Source of the DNA: CAXQUZ01 sp942491145
Lineage (GTDB): Bacteria; Myxococcota_A; UBA796; UBA2385
DNA length: 64,000 bases
Direction: 5' to 3'
Assembly: GCA_942491145.1 (NCBI GenBank)
Contig: CALOBC010000040.1
Location: 1 to 64,000, forward strand
Shown here: one piece after another, positions 25,173 to 33,468 of the stretch
Layout: every line of letters begins with the position of its first letter
How positions within the stretch are numbered: the first letter of the stretch is position 1
The notes under the pieces: model-generated
What the model saw: only the letters and a program-made list of their open reading frames with translations
Told to the model about the DNA's origin: nothing
Database searches by the model: none
Position numbers and translations under genes: made by a program

Positions 25173-27050
25173 TCAGGCGGCTCTGGCGGCCAGCTTGAGG
25201 TAGATGCTGCTGAGTGCTTCAGCCAGTCCCTCGGGCGTGTTCACGATCGTCCACCCCCCGGGACCGAGCATCTGGGGCAGGTAGTCACGGGCCAGCCGGT
25301 CCACCGCGAGCGCATGGGTGTGCACGCCTTGGTCGTGGGCCTCTCGGACGGCCCGTCGCACATCGGCCACCCCGTGTCGGCCCTCGTAGCGGTCAAAGTC
25401 GTTGGGTTTTCCGTCTGTGATGAGCAGCAGCAGCCGCCGTCGGGCGGACACGGCGGCGAGGCCCTTGGTGGCGTGGCGAAGTGCAGGACCAATCCGGGTG
25501 TAGCCTTGGGGGCGCAGTCCCCCGAGCCGAGCGCGACCCACCGACCAGGGCTCGTGCCAGTCTCGCACCCCCCAGACCCGCACGCGGTTGCGGGTGTGGG
25601 ACGCAAAGGCGAGCACTTGGAGGGGCTGGCCCACCCGGTCGGCGACCTCACCGAGCACCAGGGTGGCCTCGCGGGTCAGGTCCAGCACGCGGTGCCCGGC
25701 CACCCAGGCGTCGGCCGACAACGACACGTCCAGCAACACCGTCACCGCCATGTCCGGCTCGGGCCGCTGGCGCCGGGTGTAGAGGCGTCCCCCGGGATCA
25801 TGGCCACTGGCCAGCGTTGCCTGGGCGTCGACCAGTGCATCGATGTCCACGTCATCTCCGTCGCGCTGGCGGCGGACTGGGCGGAGGCGGGCGCGGCTGG
25901 CGAGGAGCTGCTGGGTCAGTCGGTCGACCATGCGGCGGTGGCGCATGAGGGGTTCTTGGGCCCAGCGGGGGTCGCCGGGTCCCAGGGGGCTGGGGAACAC
26001 CTGGCACCAGTCCTGCAAGTAGCGGTGCTTCCGGCCGTCCCACTCATTGTAGGGAATGCCCTGTTCACCAGCGTTCACGCGGCTGACATCGGGCAGGTCC
26101 ACCCCGAGGCGGAGGTCCGCGCTGTACTGGGACTGCACGGGGGGCCCGCCCCGCATCAGGTGGCTGAGGTCGACCTCGGACAGCGCCTCAAGGTGTTCTT
26201 CGAGCTCGTCGCTGCCGTCGAGCTGGCGCATGGAGCCGGCGAAGGCCTCCACCGTCTCGACCTTCTCGAACGAGTGCATCGGCAGCTCGGTCACCCGGTC
26301 GGGGTTCTGGACCACGAGCTGGATGTCTTCGGTGGGCGGGGCCTCCACCTCGGTCTGCACGCCGCCCGACCCGCTGCGGTCGTCCTCTTCCACGGCGCTG
26401 GTGGCGACACCGTCCAGCTCCACAGGCACCAGCCGTCCCCACAGCCAGCAGGGTGGGCAGGGCGGGCCGGCCTCGGGAATGGCCTCCAAGCGGGCCATCT
26501 CTGCAGCAGGATCGGCGGGAGGAGCACCGCTGAGCACCGCGTTGAGCCACGCCTCCTGGGCTGCTGCCCGGCCACGAAGGTCGGTGGGCCGCTGGGCCTG
26601 GAGGGCGGGCAGGACTTCCTTCAGGCAGAGGGCCGCGGCGGGAAGCTGCTGTTCGAGGGCCTGAAGCGCCGCGGCAGCCGCGACCATCTCGGCGACGAAC
26701 CGGGGCAGGGGGCTCAGGGGCACGGCCGGGGTCTCCCGGATGACCAGCGCGCCCAGGGCGGCCCGCAGCACATACAAGCCGGCGTTGGCTTCGGGGTCGG
26801 CCGCGAGGTCGATGTGGGGGGGCAGCAGCAAGTCGTCGCCGCGCACACCGCCCACCCCCCGGGCCGGCAGGATGCGCACCGCCCGCGCCGCCACCGCCGA
26901 GGCGACCACCCGCAGGCGCCCCTCCATGTCAGTGAGAAATACCACCCGGTCAGTGTCGTAGGGAAGTGCGGCCTCGGGGGCGACGCGGCGCCACAGCGCC
27001 CGCAGTGCCTTGAAGACGCCGAGCTCCCAGTCCAGGTCCAGATCGGGCAT
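25173..27050 (-). CDS. norD: NorD, VWA-domain activator of NO reductase
   Basis: A 625-residue protein. The C-terminal third is a von Willebrand factor A domain with the metal site D-V-S-L-S and the later TDGKPNDFDRYEGRHG segment that is characteristic of NorD/CbbO proteins. NorD works with the NorQ AAA+ protein to activate cytochrome c-dependent NO reductase. The ATG at 27050 begins an acidic N-terminus and leaves 90 nt to norQ; starts further upstream run into low-quality sequence. The order norC-norB-norQ-norD is conserved among denitrifiers. Confidence 0.9.
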   Translation of the reverse strand: MPDLDLDWELGVFKALRALWRRVAPEAALPYDTDRVVFLTDMEGRLRVVASAVAARAVRILPARGVGGVRGDDLLLPPHIDLAADPEANAGLYVLRAALGALVIRETPAVPLSPLPRFVAEMVAAAAALQALEQQLPAAALCLKEVLPALQAQRPTDLRGRAAAQEAWLNAVLSGAPPADPAAEMARLEAIPEAGPPCPPCWLWGRLVPVELDGVATSAVEEDDRSGSGGVQTEVEAPPTEDIQLVVQNPDRVTELPMHSFEKVETVEAFAGSMRQLDGSDELEEHLEALSEVDLSHLMRGGPPVQSQYSADLRLGVDLPDVSRVNAGEQGIPYNEWDGRKHRYLQDWCQVFPSPLGPGDPRWAQEPLMRHRRMVDRLTQQLLASRARLRPVRRQRDGDDVDIDALVDAQATLASGHDPGGRLYTRRQRPEPDMAVTVLLDVSLSADAWVAGHRVLDLTREATLVLGEVADRVGQPLQVLAFASHTRNRVRVWGVRDWHEPWSVGRARLGGLRPQGYTRIGPALRHATKGLAAVSARRRLLLLITDGKPNDFDRYEGRHGVADVRRAVREAHDQGVHTHALAVDRLARDYLPQMLGPGGWTIVNTPEGLAEALSSIYLKLAARAA

Positions 27051-27139
27051 GGTCCCCAGTCCCTCGCCCGGTGCGGGCGTGTGGTGTGGAGGGGTGGCGC
27101 GTCCACCGGGTCCACGGTTGGTGAAGCGCGCGACCTGGA

Positions 27140-27928
27140 TCAGAAGACCAGGTTCACCACATCCATCAGGCCCGAGACCAGCTCGCGGTCGTCGGTCAAG
27201 GGCTCGACCAGGGCCGCTTGGCACGCCTCACGGGGCTCGACACCGGCCAGGATGAGCCGCGCGGCGCCCACCAACAGCCGCGTCGACGGGCGCTCGGTCA
27301 AGCCGAGGTCCTGCAGCTCCCGGAGCCGGCCGGCCAACCCGACCAGCAGCCGGGCGGTGCGTGGGTCCACGTCGGTCTCTCCACACACAATCTCGGTCTC
27401 GACATCCGGGGCCGGGTAGTCGAAGGCCAGCCCCAGGAACCGCTGGCGGGTGGAGGGCTTGAGCTCCTTCATCCCCCCTTGGTAGCCGGGGTTGTAGCTG
27501 ACGATGAGCATGAACTCGGGCGGTGCCACGAGCTCTTCGTCGGTCCGGTCCACCGTGAGGCGGCGCCGGTGGTCGGTCAGTGCGTGCAGCACCACCACCA
27601 CATCGGGGCGGGCTTCGGCCACCTCGTCGATGTAGAGAATGGCGCCCTGGCGGACGGCCCGTGTGACCGGACCGTCCTGCCAGACGGTGTCCCCGCCGCG
27701 GACGAGGTAGCGTCCGAGCAAGTCCACCGCAGAAGTGTCGTCGTTGGCCGCCACGGTCACCAGCGGACGGCCCAGACGTGCGGCCATGTGCTCCACAAAG
27801 CGGGACTTCCCGCAGCCCGTCGGACCCTTGAGCAGCAGCGGCAGCTTCTGCTCGAAGGCATGGACGAACAGGCCACACTCACCCGCCGTCGGGCGGTACC
27901 AGGGGAGTGTGGGGGAGGGCGCGTTCAT
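27140..27928 (-). CDS. norQ: NorQ, MoxR/CbbQ-type AAA+ ATPase
   Basis: A 262-residue AAA+ protein with Walker A GPTGCGKS at 35-42 and Walker B ILYIDEVAEA near 96-105, the NorQ/CbbQ pattern. It cooperates with NorD to insert or activate the non-haem iron of NorB. It lies 36 nt downstream of norB. Confidence 0.95.
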   Translation of the reverse strand: MNAPSPTLPWYRPTAGECGLFVHAFEQKLPLLLKGPTGCGKSRFVEHMAARLGRPLVTVAANDDTSAVDLLGRYLVRGGDTVWQDGPVTRAVRQGAILYIDEVAEARPDVVVVLHALTDHRRRLTVDRTDEELVAPPEFMLIVSYNPGYQGGMKELKPSTRQRFLGLAFDYPAPDVETEIVCGETDVDPRTARLLVGLAGRLRELQDLGLTERPSTRLLVGAARLILAGVEPREACQAALVEPLTDDRELVSGLMDVVNLVF

Positions 27929-27964
27929 GGAGTCTCCTCGCCCAGCTCGGGCGCGGTGTGCCGA

Positions 27965-29335
27965 CTACTTGGCAGGCTGGCTGGCGGCGGTGGGAGCGCT
28001 GTCTGTGCGAACCGAGGCATTGGCCAGAACACCGTACTTGAGGAAGTTCCAGATGTAGAGGCCGATGCCGATGGTGAACAGACTTGCGGCGAGGACCAAG
28101 CCGAGGAAGTGCACCGAGACCGCTTCCTGAACATCCAGGAAGTCCATGCCCACCCGGCGCTCCAGGTAGACCTGGGTGATGCCGGCGACCGCAAACGCGC
28201 CCGTCATAGACACCATGCCGATGTTGCTGAGCCAGAAGGCCCACTCGGGCATCCAGCCCTTGTAGAGCTTGCGGCCTGTCATCTCGGGCAGGGCAAACGC
28301 AATCATCGCGAAGATGAGCATGGCGTAGGCACCCCAGAAGGAGAGGTGGCCATGCATCGCGGTGACCAACGTGCCGTGGGTCCAGATGTTGACTTGGGGC
28401 AGCGTGTGGGCGAAGCCGAGGAAGCCCGCGCCGACGAAGCTCATGATGCCGCAACCGACCGACCAATACAGGGCGATGCGGTTGTCGTGCTGACGCTCAC
28501 CCCGACGGGCCATGGTGACGCAGTACAGGGCCATGCCGAGGAAGGCCAGGGGCTCGAGGGCGCTGAACGCACCACCCACCATCAGCCAGTACTCGGGCGC
28601 ACCGATCCAGTAGTAGTGGTGGCCCGTGCCCAGGATGCCAGACAGGAAGGTGAGGCCGACGATGACGTACAGCCACTTCTCGACCACTTCGCGGTCCACG
28701 CCCGACAGCTTGATGAGCAGGTACGACAGGATTGCCCCCATCACCAGCTCCCACACGCCCTCGACCCAGAGGTGCACAACCCACCAGCGGAAGTACGAGT
28801 CGACCACTTGCGAGTCGAACGTGATCATGCCGGGCAGGTAGAGCAAGGCCGCGGCGGTCAGGCCCACCATCAGCGTGAGCGCGGTGGTGGTGGTGCGCTT
28901 GGCCTTGAACAGGGTCATCCCGATGTTCAGCAGGAACGACAGCACATTGACCACGACGAGGTAGTCGAGAGGCCGCGGGATCTCGAGGAACTTGCGGCCT
29001 TCCCACCAGTTGAAGTGGAAGCCGATGACCGCTGTGACGCTGACAACGACGAGGCTGCCCCACTGGATCCATGCCAGCGGCAGGCTCCAGATCTCTTGTT
29101 CGGTCTCATCCGGGATGATGTAGTAGGCGCTGCCCATGAACCCGGAGAGCAGCCACACGACCAGCAGGTTGGTGTGGGTTGCTCGGGCCGTGTTGAAGGG
29201 GATCCACTCGTGGAGACCATCGAAGCCCATGTGGGCAAAGCCCATGATGAAGCCGTAGACGATCTGGAGGGTCAGAAGCAGCATGCAAGTGGCGAAGAAG
29301 GTCCAGGCGACCTTCCAAGAATGGTACCTGAGCAT
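27965..29335 (-). CDS. norB: Nitric oxide reductase large subunit
   Basis: A 456-residue, roughly twelve-helix haem-copper-superfamily protein. Features that fit NorB include HTNLLVVWLLSGFMG, VHLWVEGVWELVMGAI with the conserved glutamates, GTGHHYYWIG with the metal-site histidines, and TALHGH-like TAMHGHLSFWGAY. It reduces NO to N2O, receiving electrons from NorC. The length is that of the cytochrome c-dependent enzyme; the quinol-oxidising form would be about 750 residues. Confidence 0.95.
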   Translation of the reverse strand: MLRYHSWKVAWTFFATCMLLLTLQIVYGFIMGFAHMGFDGLHEWIPFNTARATHTNLLVVWLLSGFMGSAYYIIPDETEQEIWSLPLAWIQWGSLVVVSVTAVIGFHFNWWEGRKFLEIPRPLDYLVVVNVLSFLLNIGMTLFKAKRTTTTALTLMVGLTAAALLYLPGMITFDSQVVDSYFRWWVVHLWVEGVWELVMGAILSYLLIKLSGVDREVVEKWLYVIVGLTFLSGILGTGHHYYWIGAPEYWLMVGGAFSALEPLAFLGMALYCVTMARRGERQHDNRIALYWSVGCGIMSFVGAGFLGFAHTLPQVNIWTHGTLVTAMHGHLSFWGAYAMLIFAMIAFALPEMTGRKLYKGWMPEWAFWLSNIGMVSMTGAFAVAGITQVYLERRVGMDFLDVQEAVSVHFLGLVLAASLFTIGIGLYIWNFLKYGVLANASVRTDSAPTAASQPAK

Positions 29336-29348
29336 CGTGGGCTCCGGG

Positions 29349-30059
29349 CTACTTGGCCATGAGGAAGGTGGTGAGGCTGTCGAGATCGGCGTCGCTGAGG
29401 CTCAGGTTGGGCATGGCCGTCCCAGGCTTGACGCTCTGGGGATCGGCGAGCCAGGCCCGCAGCTCGGCTTCGGAGTACCGGGTGGACACGCCGTCCAGCG
29501 CCGGACCGACCACGCCGCCCTTGCCGTCGAGGGCATGGCAGCTGATGCAGACCGTCGAGAACATCGTCGGAACGGCAATCGTCGTGGCCGTCGAAGCGGT
29601 CGACGTCGGGGCTGTGGATGCCGGCGCAGCTTGGGCCTTGGGCCCCATGTCGGGCTCGGCGGGAAAGCCGTTGGTGTCGATCTTCCCAATCCACTTCAAG
29701 AAGGCGATGACTTCGCTGATCTCGTCCTCGGTGAAGTCGTACTGCACCATCTTTCGCCTGCCCGGGTACATCGCCTGGGGGTCACGAAGGAAGATGCGCA
29801 GCCAAGCTTCGCCGCGGCGATCGTAGGCTTTGGTCAGCTCGGGCGCGTAGTAGGCACCCTCACCGAGCAGGGTGTGGCAGCCCATGCAGTTGTTCACTTC
29901 CCAGATCTCTTTCCCGGCGACAACCTCAGCGGTCATCTCGTCCTGATTGGAGCGCTCGGGGACCTGACGGATCGTGTCGACTGTGAGCCACAGGAAGACG
30001 CCAGAGAAGCCGGCGGTGGCCCCGACAAAGAACAGTCGGGCCTGGGACTTGGAGAGCAT
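29349..30059 (-). CDS. norC: NorC fused to a second cytochrome c domain
   Basis: A 236-residue protein. Residues 9-28 form the membrane anchor and C58-x2-C61-H62 is the NorC haem site (NNCMGCHTLLGEGAYYAPEL). After an Ala/Thr/Pro linker (138-165) a second domain carries C171-x2-C174-H175, so the protein is dihaem; the usual NorC ends near residue 150. The extra domain probably takes electrons directly from a soluble donor. The ATG at 30059 follows GGGAG by six bases. The 18-bp dyad lies 40 bp upstream. Confidence 0.9.
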   Translation of the reverse strand: MLSKSQARLFFVGATAGFSGVFLWLTVDTIRQVPERSNQDEMTAEVVAGKEIWEVNNCMGCHTLLGEGAYYAPELTKAYDRRGEAWLRIFLRDPQAMYPGRRKMVQYDFTEDEISEVIAFLKWIGKIDTNGFPAEPDMGPKAQAAPASTAPTSTASTATTIAVPTMFSTVCISCHALDGKGGVVGPALDGVSTRYSEAELRAWLADPQSVKPGTAMPNLSLSDADLDSLTTFLMAK

Positions 30060-30098
30060 CGGAACTCCCGGTTCGAGGTGGCGGTGAAATATCGAATA

Positions 30099-30116
30099 AT
30101 AGACCTGTATATCCAT
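30099..30116. promoter_or_regulatory. Putative NO-regulon operator, site 2 (norCBQD)
   Basis: On the minus strand it reads ATGGATATACAGGTCTAT, followed at once by TAT so that TATTAT forms a -10 box overlapping the dyad. The predicted transcript starts about 29 nt before the norC ATG, leaving room for the GGGAG ribosome site. It is almost identical to site 1 in both dyad and -10 position. Confidence 0.65.
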
Positions 30117-30175
30117 TAAGTGGTATTCAGCTGCGAAGGACGGTGCCACCCCTGTGGGGCAAACCGTTCCACCGT

Positions 30176-30772
30176 TCAGAGTCGGGCGAGGGCGTCTACC
30201 AGTGGCTGGGGATCCTGGCGCAGACCGTCCAGTCGGGCTTGGGGCTCGCCTTGGCCATCGAGCAGCGTGATGATGGACGAGTGATGCATCTCCCCGCCCT
30301 CGACCGCTTGGTACGAGATGCCGAGCACGGCGGCGATCGAGCGAACCCCGTCGACCGTGGGCGACGTGAGCCGCCAGCGGGTGGCATCGATCTCGTAGCG
30401 CTCGACCGCAGCGGTCAGGGCGGCCGGGGTGTCACTCTGGGGATCGAGGCTCACGAGCAGCACGCGAAGGTTCGCCAGCTGCTCAGGGGTCAGCCGGCTC
30501 TCGATGGCTTGAACATCGGCCACGAGCATCGGACAGGCCGACGGGCACGAGGCATAGAACATGCTGATCAGCACAGGCTGGCCGGCGAACACCGACAGGG
30601 GGACCGTCTTGCCGTCCTGATCGATCAGATCGGCCTTCAGGTTGTAGACTGACGCACCCGGGAGGGAGCCGAGGTCCACGGGTGCCGGCGGCGGCGTGGC
30701 GGGGGCGTCGGGCACGGGGCTGCATGCAAGCATCAGGGCGCACAGACCGGGCTTCAGCGTGGATAGGCGCAT
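30176..30772 (-). CDS. Sco1/SenC copper chaperone lipoprotein
   Basis: A 198-residue thioredoxin-fold protein. C17 lies in a lipobox (L-M-L-A-C). The copper ligands C76 and C80 (CPSAC) and a late His (GGEMHHSSI) are present, as in Sco1/SenC/PrrC proteins. These deliver copper to oxidases or reductases. As the third gene after nirK and nirV it could supply copper to NirK. It overlaps the end of nirV by 19 nt. Confidence 0.9.
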   Translation of the reverse strand: MRLSTLKPGLCALMLACSPVPDAPATPPPAPVDLGSLPGASVYNLKADLIDQDGKTVPLSVFAGQPVLISMFYASCPSACPMLVADVQAIESRLTPEQLANLRVLLVSLDPQSDTPAALTAAVERYEIDATRWRLTSPTVDGVRSIAAVLGISYQAVEGGEMHHSSIITLLDGQGEPQARLDGLRQDPQPLVDALARL

Positions 30773-31530
30773 CGGAATCCCATGTTGGCTGTGGTGGAGG
30801 ATGCGGACAGGGAAGACCGCATCGCAAATCGCATGAAAGACGCGTAGTCCTCGACATCTTGGGCACTGAGAGCCCCCGCGCCGCAGAAGCGCAGGTTCTC
30901 GGCTTCGCCGGACTCCCGGTTGTCCGCCGAGATGAGCAAGCTGCTGAAGTCGAGGGTCCATTCCCACACGCCGGCGTGCATGTCGTGGAGGCCCCAGTGG
31001 TTGGGGGGACGCTGGGCGACGGGGCGCAAGGCCGCCGCCGGTCCTTCGCCGTACCAAGCCAAGATGAGCGCCAAGGTCTGGGGGTCTTTGCGGGCGCCGT
31101 GGGCTGCGGTGGCGGTGGCGTCGGCCGCGTACTCCCACTGGTGGACTGTCGGAAGATCACCGGACTGGGATTGGCAGTACGCCCGAGCAGCGAACCAGCT
31201 CACTTCGGTCACCGGCACCTGTCCATCTTGGACGCTGGGCTCGGTCGGGCCGGCCCAGCTGTGCAGGTAGCTGGAGTCGGCGAAGATTGCGGGTGGGGCG
31301 CCCTTCTGCCACTCGGGACTTCCCTCCACAAACGCGCGATAGGCATCGACCGTGACCGGCGTGGCGTCCAAGCGGAACGGCCCCACCGACACGGTGCGCT
31401 GGGACACCGACGCGGGATAGAACGGCGTGTGGACGCCCCCGTCCACCGGTCGGGGTGACGCCGGTGGAGGCTCAGCCCCCCAGGCGGTTCCCCCGAGGGC
31501 GAACAGGAGCGTTGGCACAGCAGCGCGCAT
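30754..31530 (-). CDS. nirV: FGE-like NirV protein
   Basis: A 258-residue exported protein of the formylglycine-generating-enzyme fold (VTVDAYRAFV, PVTEVSWFAARAYCQ, LPTVHQWEYAA, GVWEWTLDFSS, MGFRCAYPR). The N-terminus is a signal peptide ending in AWGA. NirV, known from nirK loci, has this fold and an unsettled role. The start overlaps the nirK stop as TGATG, so both are translated together. It is diverged from the FGE-like lipoprotein at 2815. Confidence 0.85.
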   Translation of the reverse strand: MRAAVPTLLFALGGTAWGAEPPPASPRPVDGGVHTPFYPASVSQRTVSVGPFRLDATPVTVDAYRAFVEGSPEWQKGAPPAIFADSSYLHSWAGPTEPSVQDGQVPVTEVSWFAARAYCQSQSGDLPTVHQWEYAADATATAAHGARKDPQTLALILAWYGEGPAAALRPVAQRPPNHWGLHDMHAGVWEWTLDFSSLLISADNRESGEAENLRFCGAGALSAQDVEDYASFMRFAMRSSLSASSTTANMGFRCAYPR

Positions 31531-33032
31531 CAGTGAGCGGCACCGGGGGGACGCTCCGTGCTGGCGCGCACCGACGCGACCTGGGCTGCGGTGATGGTGG
31601 TGCCGGGGTTGTCCCAGCTGCCGTAGACGTAGGTGAGGATGTTGGCGATGGCGTCGTCGTTGAGCTGGCTCATCGGGGGCATGACCGACGTGTAGTCCTT
31701 GCCGTTGACGTTGATGGGCCCGCTCAAGCCGTTGACGACGACCGAGATGATCTCTTTGGGATCACGCCTGAGGTAGTCGGAGCCGGCCAGCGGCGGGAAG
31801 ACCCCTTCGATGCCCGCACCGTCCGCTTGGTGGCAGGTGGAGCAGGTGCCCTTGAAGAGGCTGGCACCGGCCGCGATCTGGGCCTCGCGGCTGAGGTTGC
31901 CCGTCGCCGCCTGTGCGGTGGCCTTGCCGACGACATGGCCGCCGTCGACCATGTCAGCGAGGTAGACGCTGTCGACTTCTTTGCCGGAGTAGATCTCAAG
32001 GTCGGCTTCGCCGTCCACCTTCATCATGCCCAGGGCGCCCTTGTTGAAGGCGCGGAAGATGCTGTGGTCGACCAGCACATAGGTGCCGGGGGCCTCGACC
32101 TTGTACTCGACGATGGCTGCACCGCCGGCGGGAATGAGCGTGGTCTGGACGTTCTCTTGGATTCGTGTGCCGCCCTCGGGGTACACGCGGTCGAAGATCT
32201 CGCCGATGACGTGGAAGCTGCTCACGAGGTTGGGGCCGCCGTTGCCGACGTAGAGCCGCACGGTCTCGCCAACCTTGGCTTCGAGTGCGTTTTCTCCGAC
32301 CAGTGCGCCTTCTGCACCGTTGAACAACACATAGGTGGCGTTTTCTTCGATGGCCTTCTGCATGTCGAAGGGCTGCAGGCCCTTCTCGCGGTACTTGCCG
32401 ACCGTGTAGAAGTCGCCCTGCATCACGTAGTACTCGCGGTCCACCGGGGGCAGTCCGCCGGGGGGCTCGACCAGGATCAGGCCGTACATGCCGTTGGCGA
32501 CGTGCATGCCGACGGGCGCGGTCGCACAATGGTAGACGTAGAGGCCTTGATTGAGCGCCTTGAAGGTGAACTGGGACGCATGGCCGGGCGCGGTGAACGA
32601 GCTCGCGGCCCCACCGCCGGGGCCGGTGACGGCGTGCAGGTCGATGTTGTGGGGCATCTTCGAGTCGGGGCGGTTCTGGAGGTGGAACTCCACCGTGTCG
32701 CCCTGGCGGATGCGGATGAACTTGCCGGGGACTTCGCCGCCGAAGGTCCAGAAGGTGTAGTCCACGCCCTCGGAGATCGGCATCACCTTCTCGACCACTT
32801 CGAGCTCAACCACGACCTTGGCGGGGGCGGTGCGGCCCGTCGGCGGCGGCACATGGGGTGCGTGGGTGAGCGTCGCCGTCACTGGCGGGCCCGTGGGTGG
32901 GCCCAAGTCGACCTTGGCGGGGACCGCTGGCTTCGGGTTCGCACCGCCCGCAGAAGCTGCCGGCGTCTTGGACGCGGGTTCACAGGCGAAGAGGGCGAGG
33001 GTCATGCTGAAGGCTGCTGCACGGCGGATCAT
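31530..33032 (-). CDS. nirK: Copper nitrite reductase with C-terminal cytochrome c domain
   Basis: A 500-residue lipoprotein (lipobox L-F-A-C, C17). Two cupredoxin domains hold the type-1 copper ligands H128, C169, H177 and M182, the type-2 ligands H133, H168 and H323, and the catalytic D131 and H274. A haem domain follows with C397-x2-C400-H401, as in the NirK-cytochrome c type known from Ralstonia pickettii. It reduces nitrite to NO. The ATG at 33032 follows AGGGA; the dyad lies 19 bp upstream, overlapping a likely TTTAAT -10. Confidence 0.95.
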   Translation of the reverse strand: MIRRAAAFSMTLALFACEPASKTPAASAGGANPKPAVPAKVDLGPPTGPPVTATLTHAPHVPPPTGRTAPAKVVVELEVVEKVMPISEGVDYTFWTFGGEVPGKFIRIRQGDTVEFHLQNRPDSKMPHNIDLHAVTGPGGGAASSFTAPGHASQFTFKALNQGLYVYHCATAPVGMHVANGMYGLILVEPPGGLPPVDREYYVMQGDFYTVGKYREKGLQPFDMQKAIEENATYVLFNGAEGALVGENALEAKVGETVRLYVGNGGPNLVSSFHVIGEIFDRVYPEGGTRIQENVQTTLIPAGGAAIVEYKVEAPGTYVLVDHSIFRAFNKGALGMMKVDGEADLEIYSGKEVDSVYLADMVDGGHVVGKATAQAATGNLSREAQIAAGASLFKGTCSTCHQADGAGIEGVFPPLAGSDYLRRDPKEIISVVVNGLSGPINVNGKDYTSVMPPMSQLNDDAIANILTYVYGSWDNPGTTITAAQVASVRASTERPPGAAH

Positions 33033-33050
33033 GGGACTTCCCTGGAAAAG

Positions 33051-33068
33051 ATGGATTAAAGGGTCCAT
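33051..33068. promoter_or_regulatory. Putative NO-regulon operator, site 3 (nirK)
   Basis: ATGGATTAAAGGGTCCAT has five-base perfect arms (ATGGA/TCCAT). On the minus strand it contains TTTAAT. It lies 19 bp before the nirK start, too close for a class II activator but suited to a repressor. Confidence 0.55.
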
Positions 33069-33468
33069 TAGTCGGGTTTGTTCGGGCTTGCTCCATGGAC
33101 AGCGCCTTCACCCGATCCAGATCAGCCGGAATTCGCGATCACGCGTAGGTCTGGCCCCAGCCTCCCGCCCAAGCGGCGGTGTGGGCATAGATGAAGCGGT
33201 CGATCTCGACTGCGTGGCACCGATCGGCGTGCTGTCTGTGTGCGTGAAGCAGCGCGGACAGCGCGGGCACGGTCATAGGTCGACGTCATCGGCGACCGTG
33301 CTCGGGCAGGGTGGACCTCCCGCCGTGCCCCCAACGTCTCGGAGGTCGCCGCCGTGAGGGCTACACGCGGCTGGCCCCCGCGAACACGCCACTGGTCCCC
33401 TTTGGCGAGGTCAAGTTCGTAGATGCGACGGGATAGGGGCCGGCGACACCGCTCGCCGAGGGTCGACC
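33069..33468. other. Gene-poor stretch with coding-like remnants
   Basis: Minus-strand frames around 33280-33425 (RIYELDLAKGDQWRV) and 33139-33276 read like protein but lack starts or reach stops quickly, and a plus-strand fragment (GYTRLAPANTPLVPFGEVKF) ends at about 33435. These may be remnants of deleted genes at the edge of the denitrification island. No family was recognised. Confidence 0.35.
33139..33276 (-). CDS. Possible small ORF, 45 codons
   Basis: A 45-residue frame rich in His, Ala and aromatic residues (HAVEIDRFIYAHTAAWAGGW). There is no clear ribosome site and no homologue known to me. It may be a fragment of a larger lost gene rather than a functional small protein. Confidence 0.25.
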   Translation of the reverse strand: MTVPALSALLHAHRQHADRCHAVEIDRFIYAHTAAWAGGWGQTYA

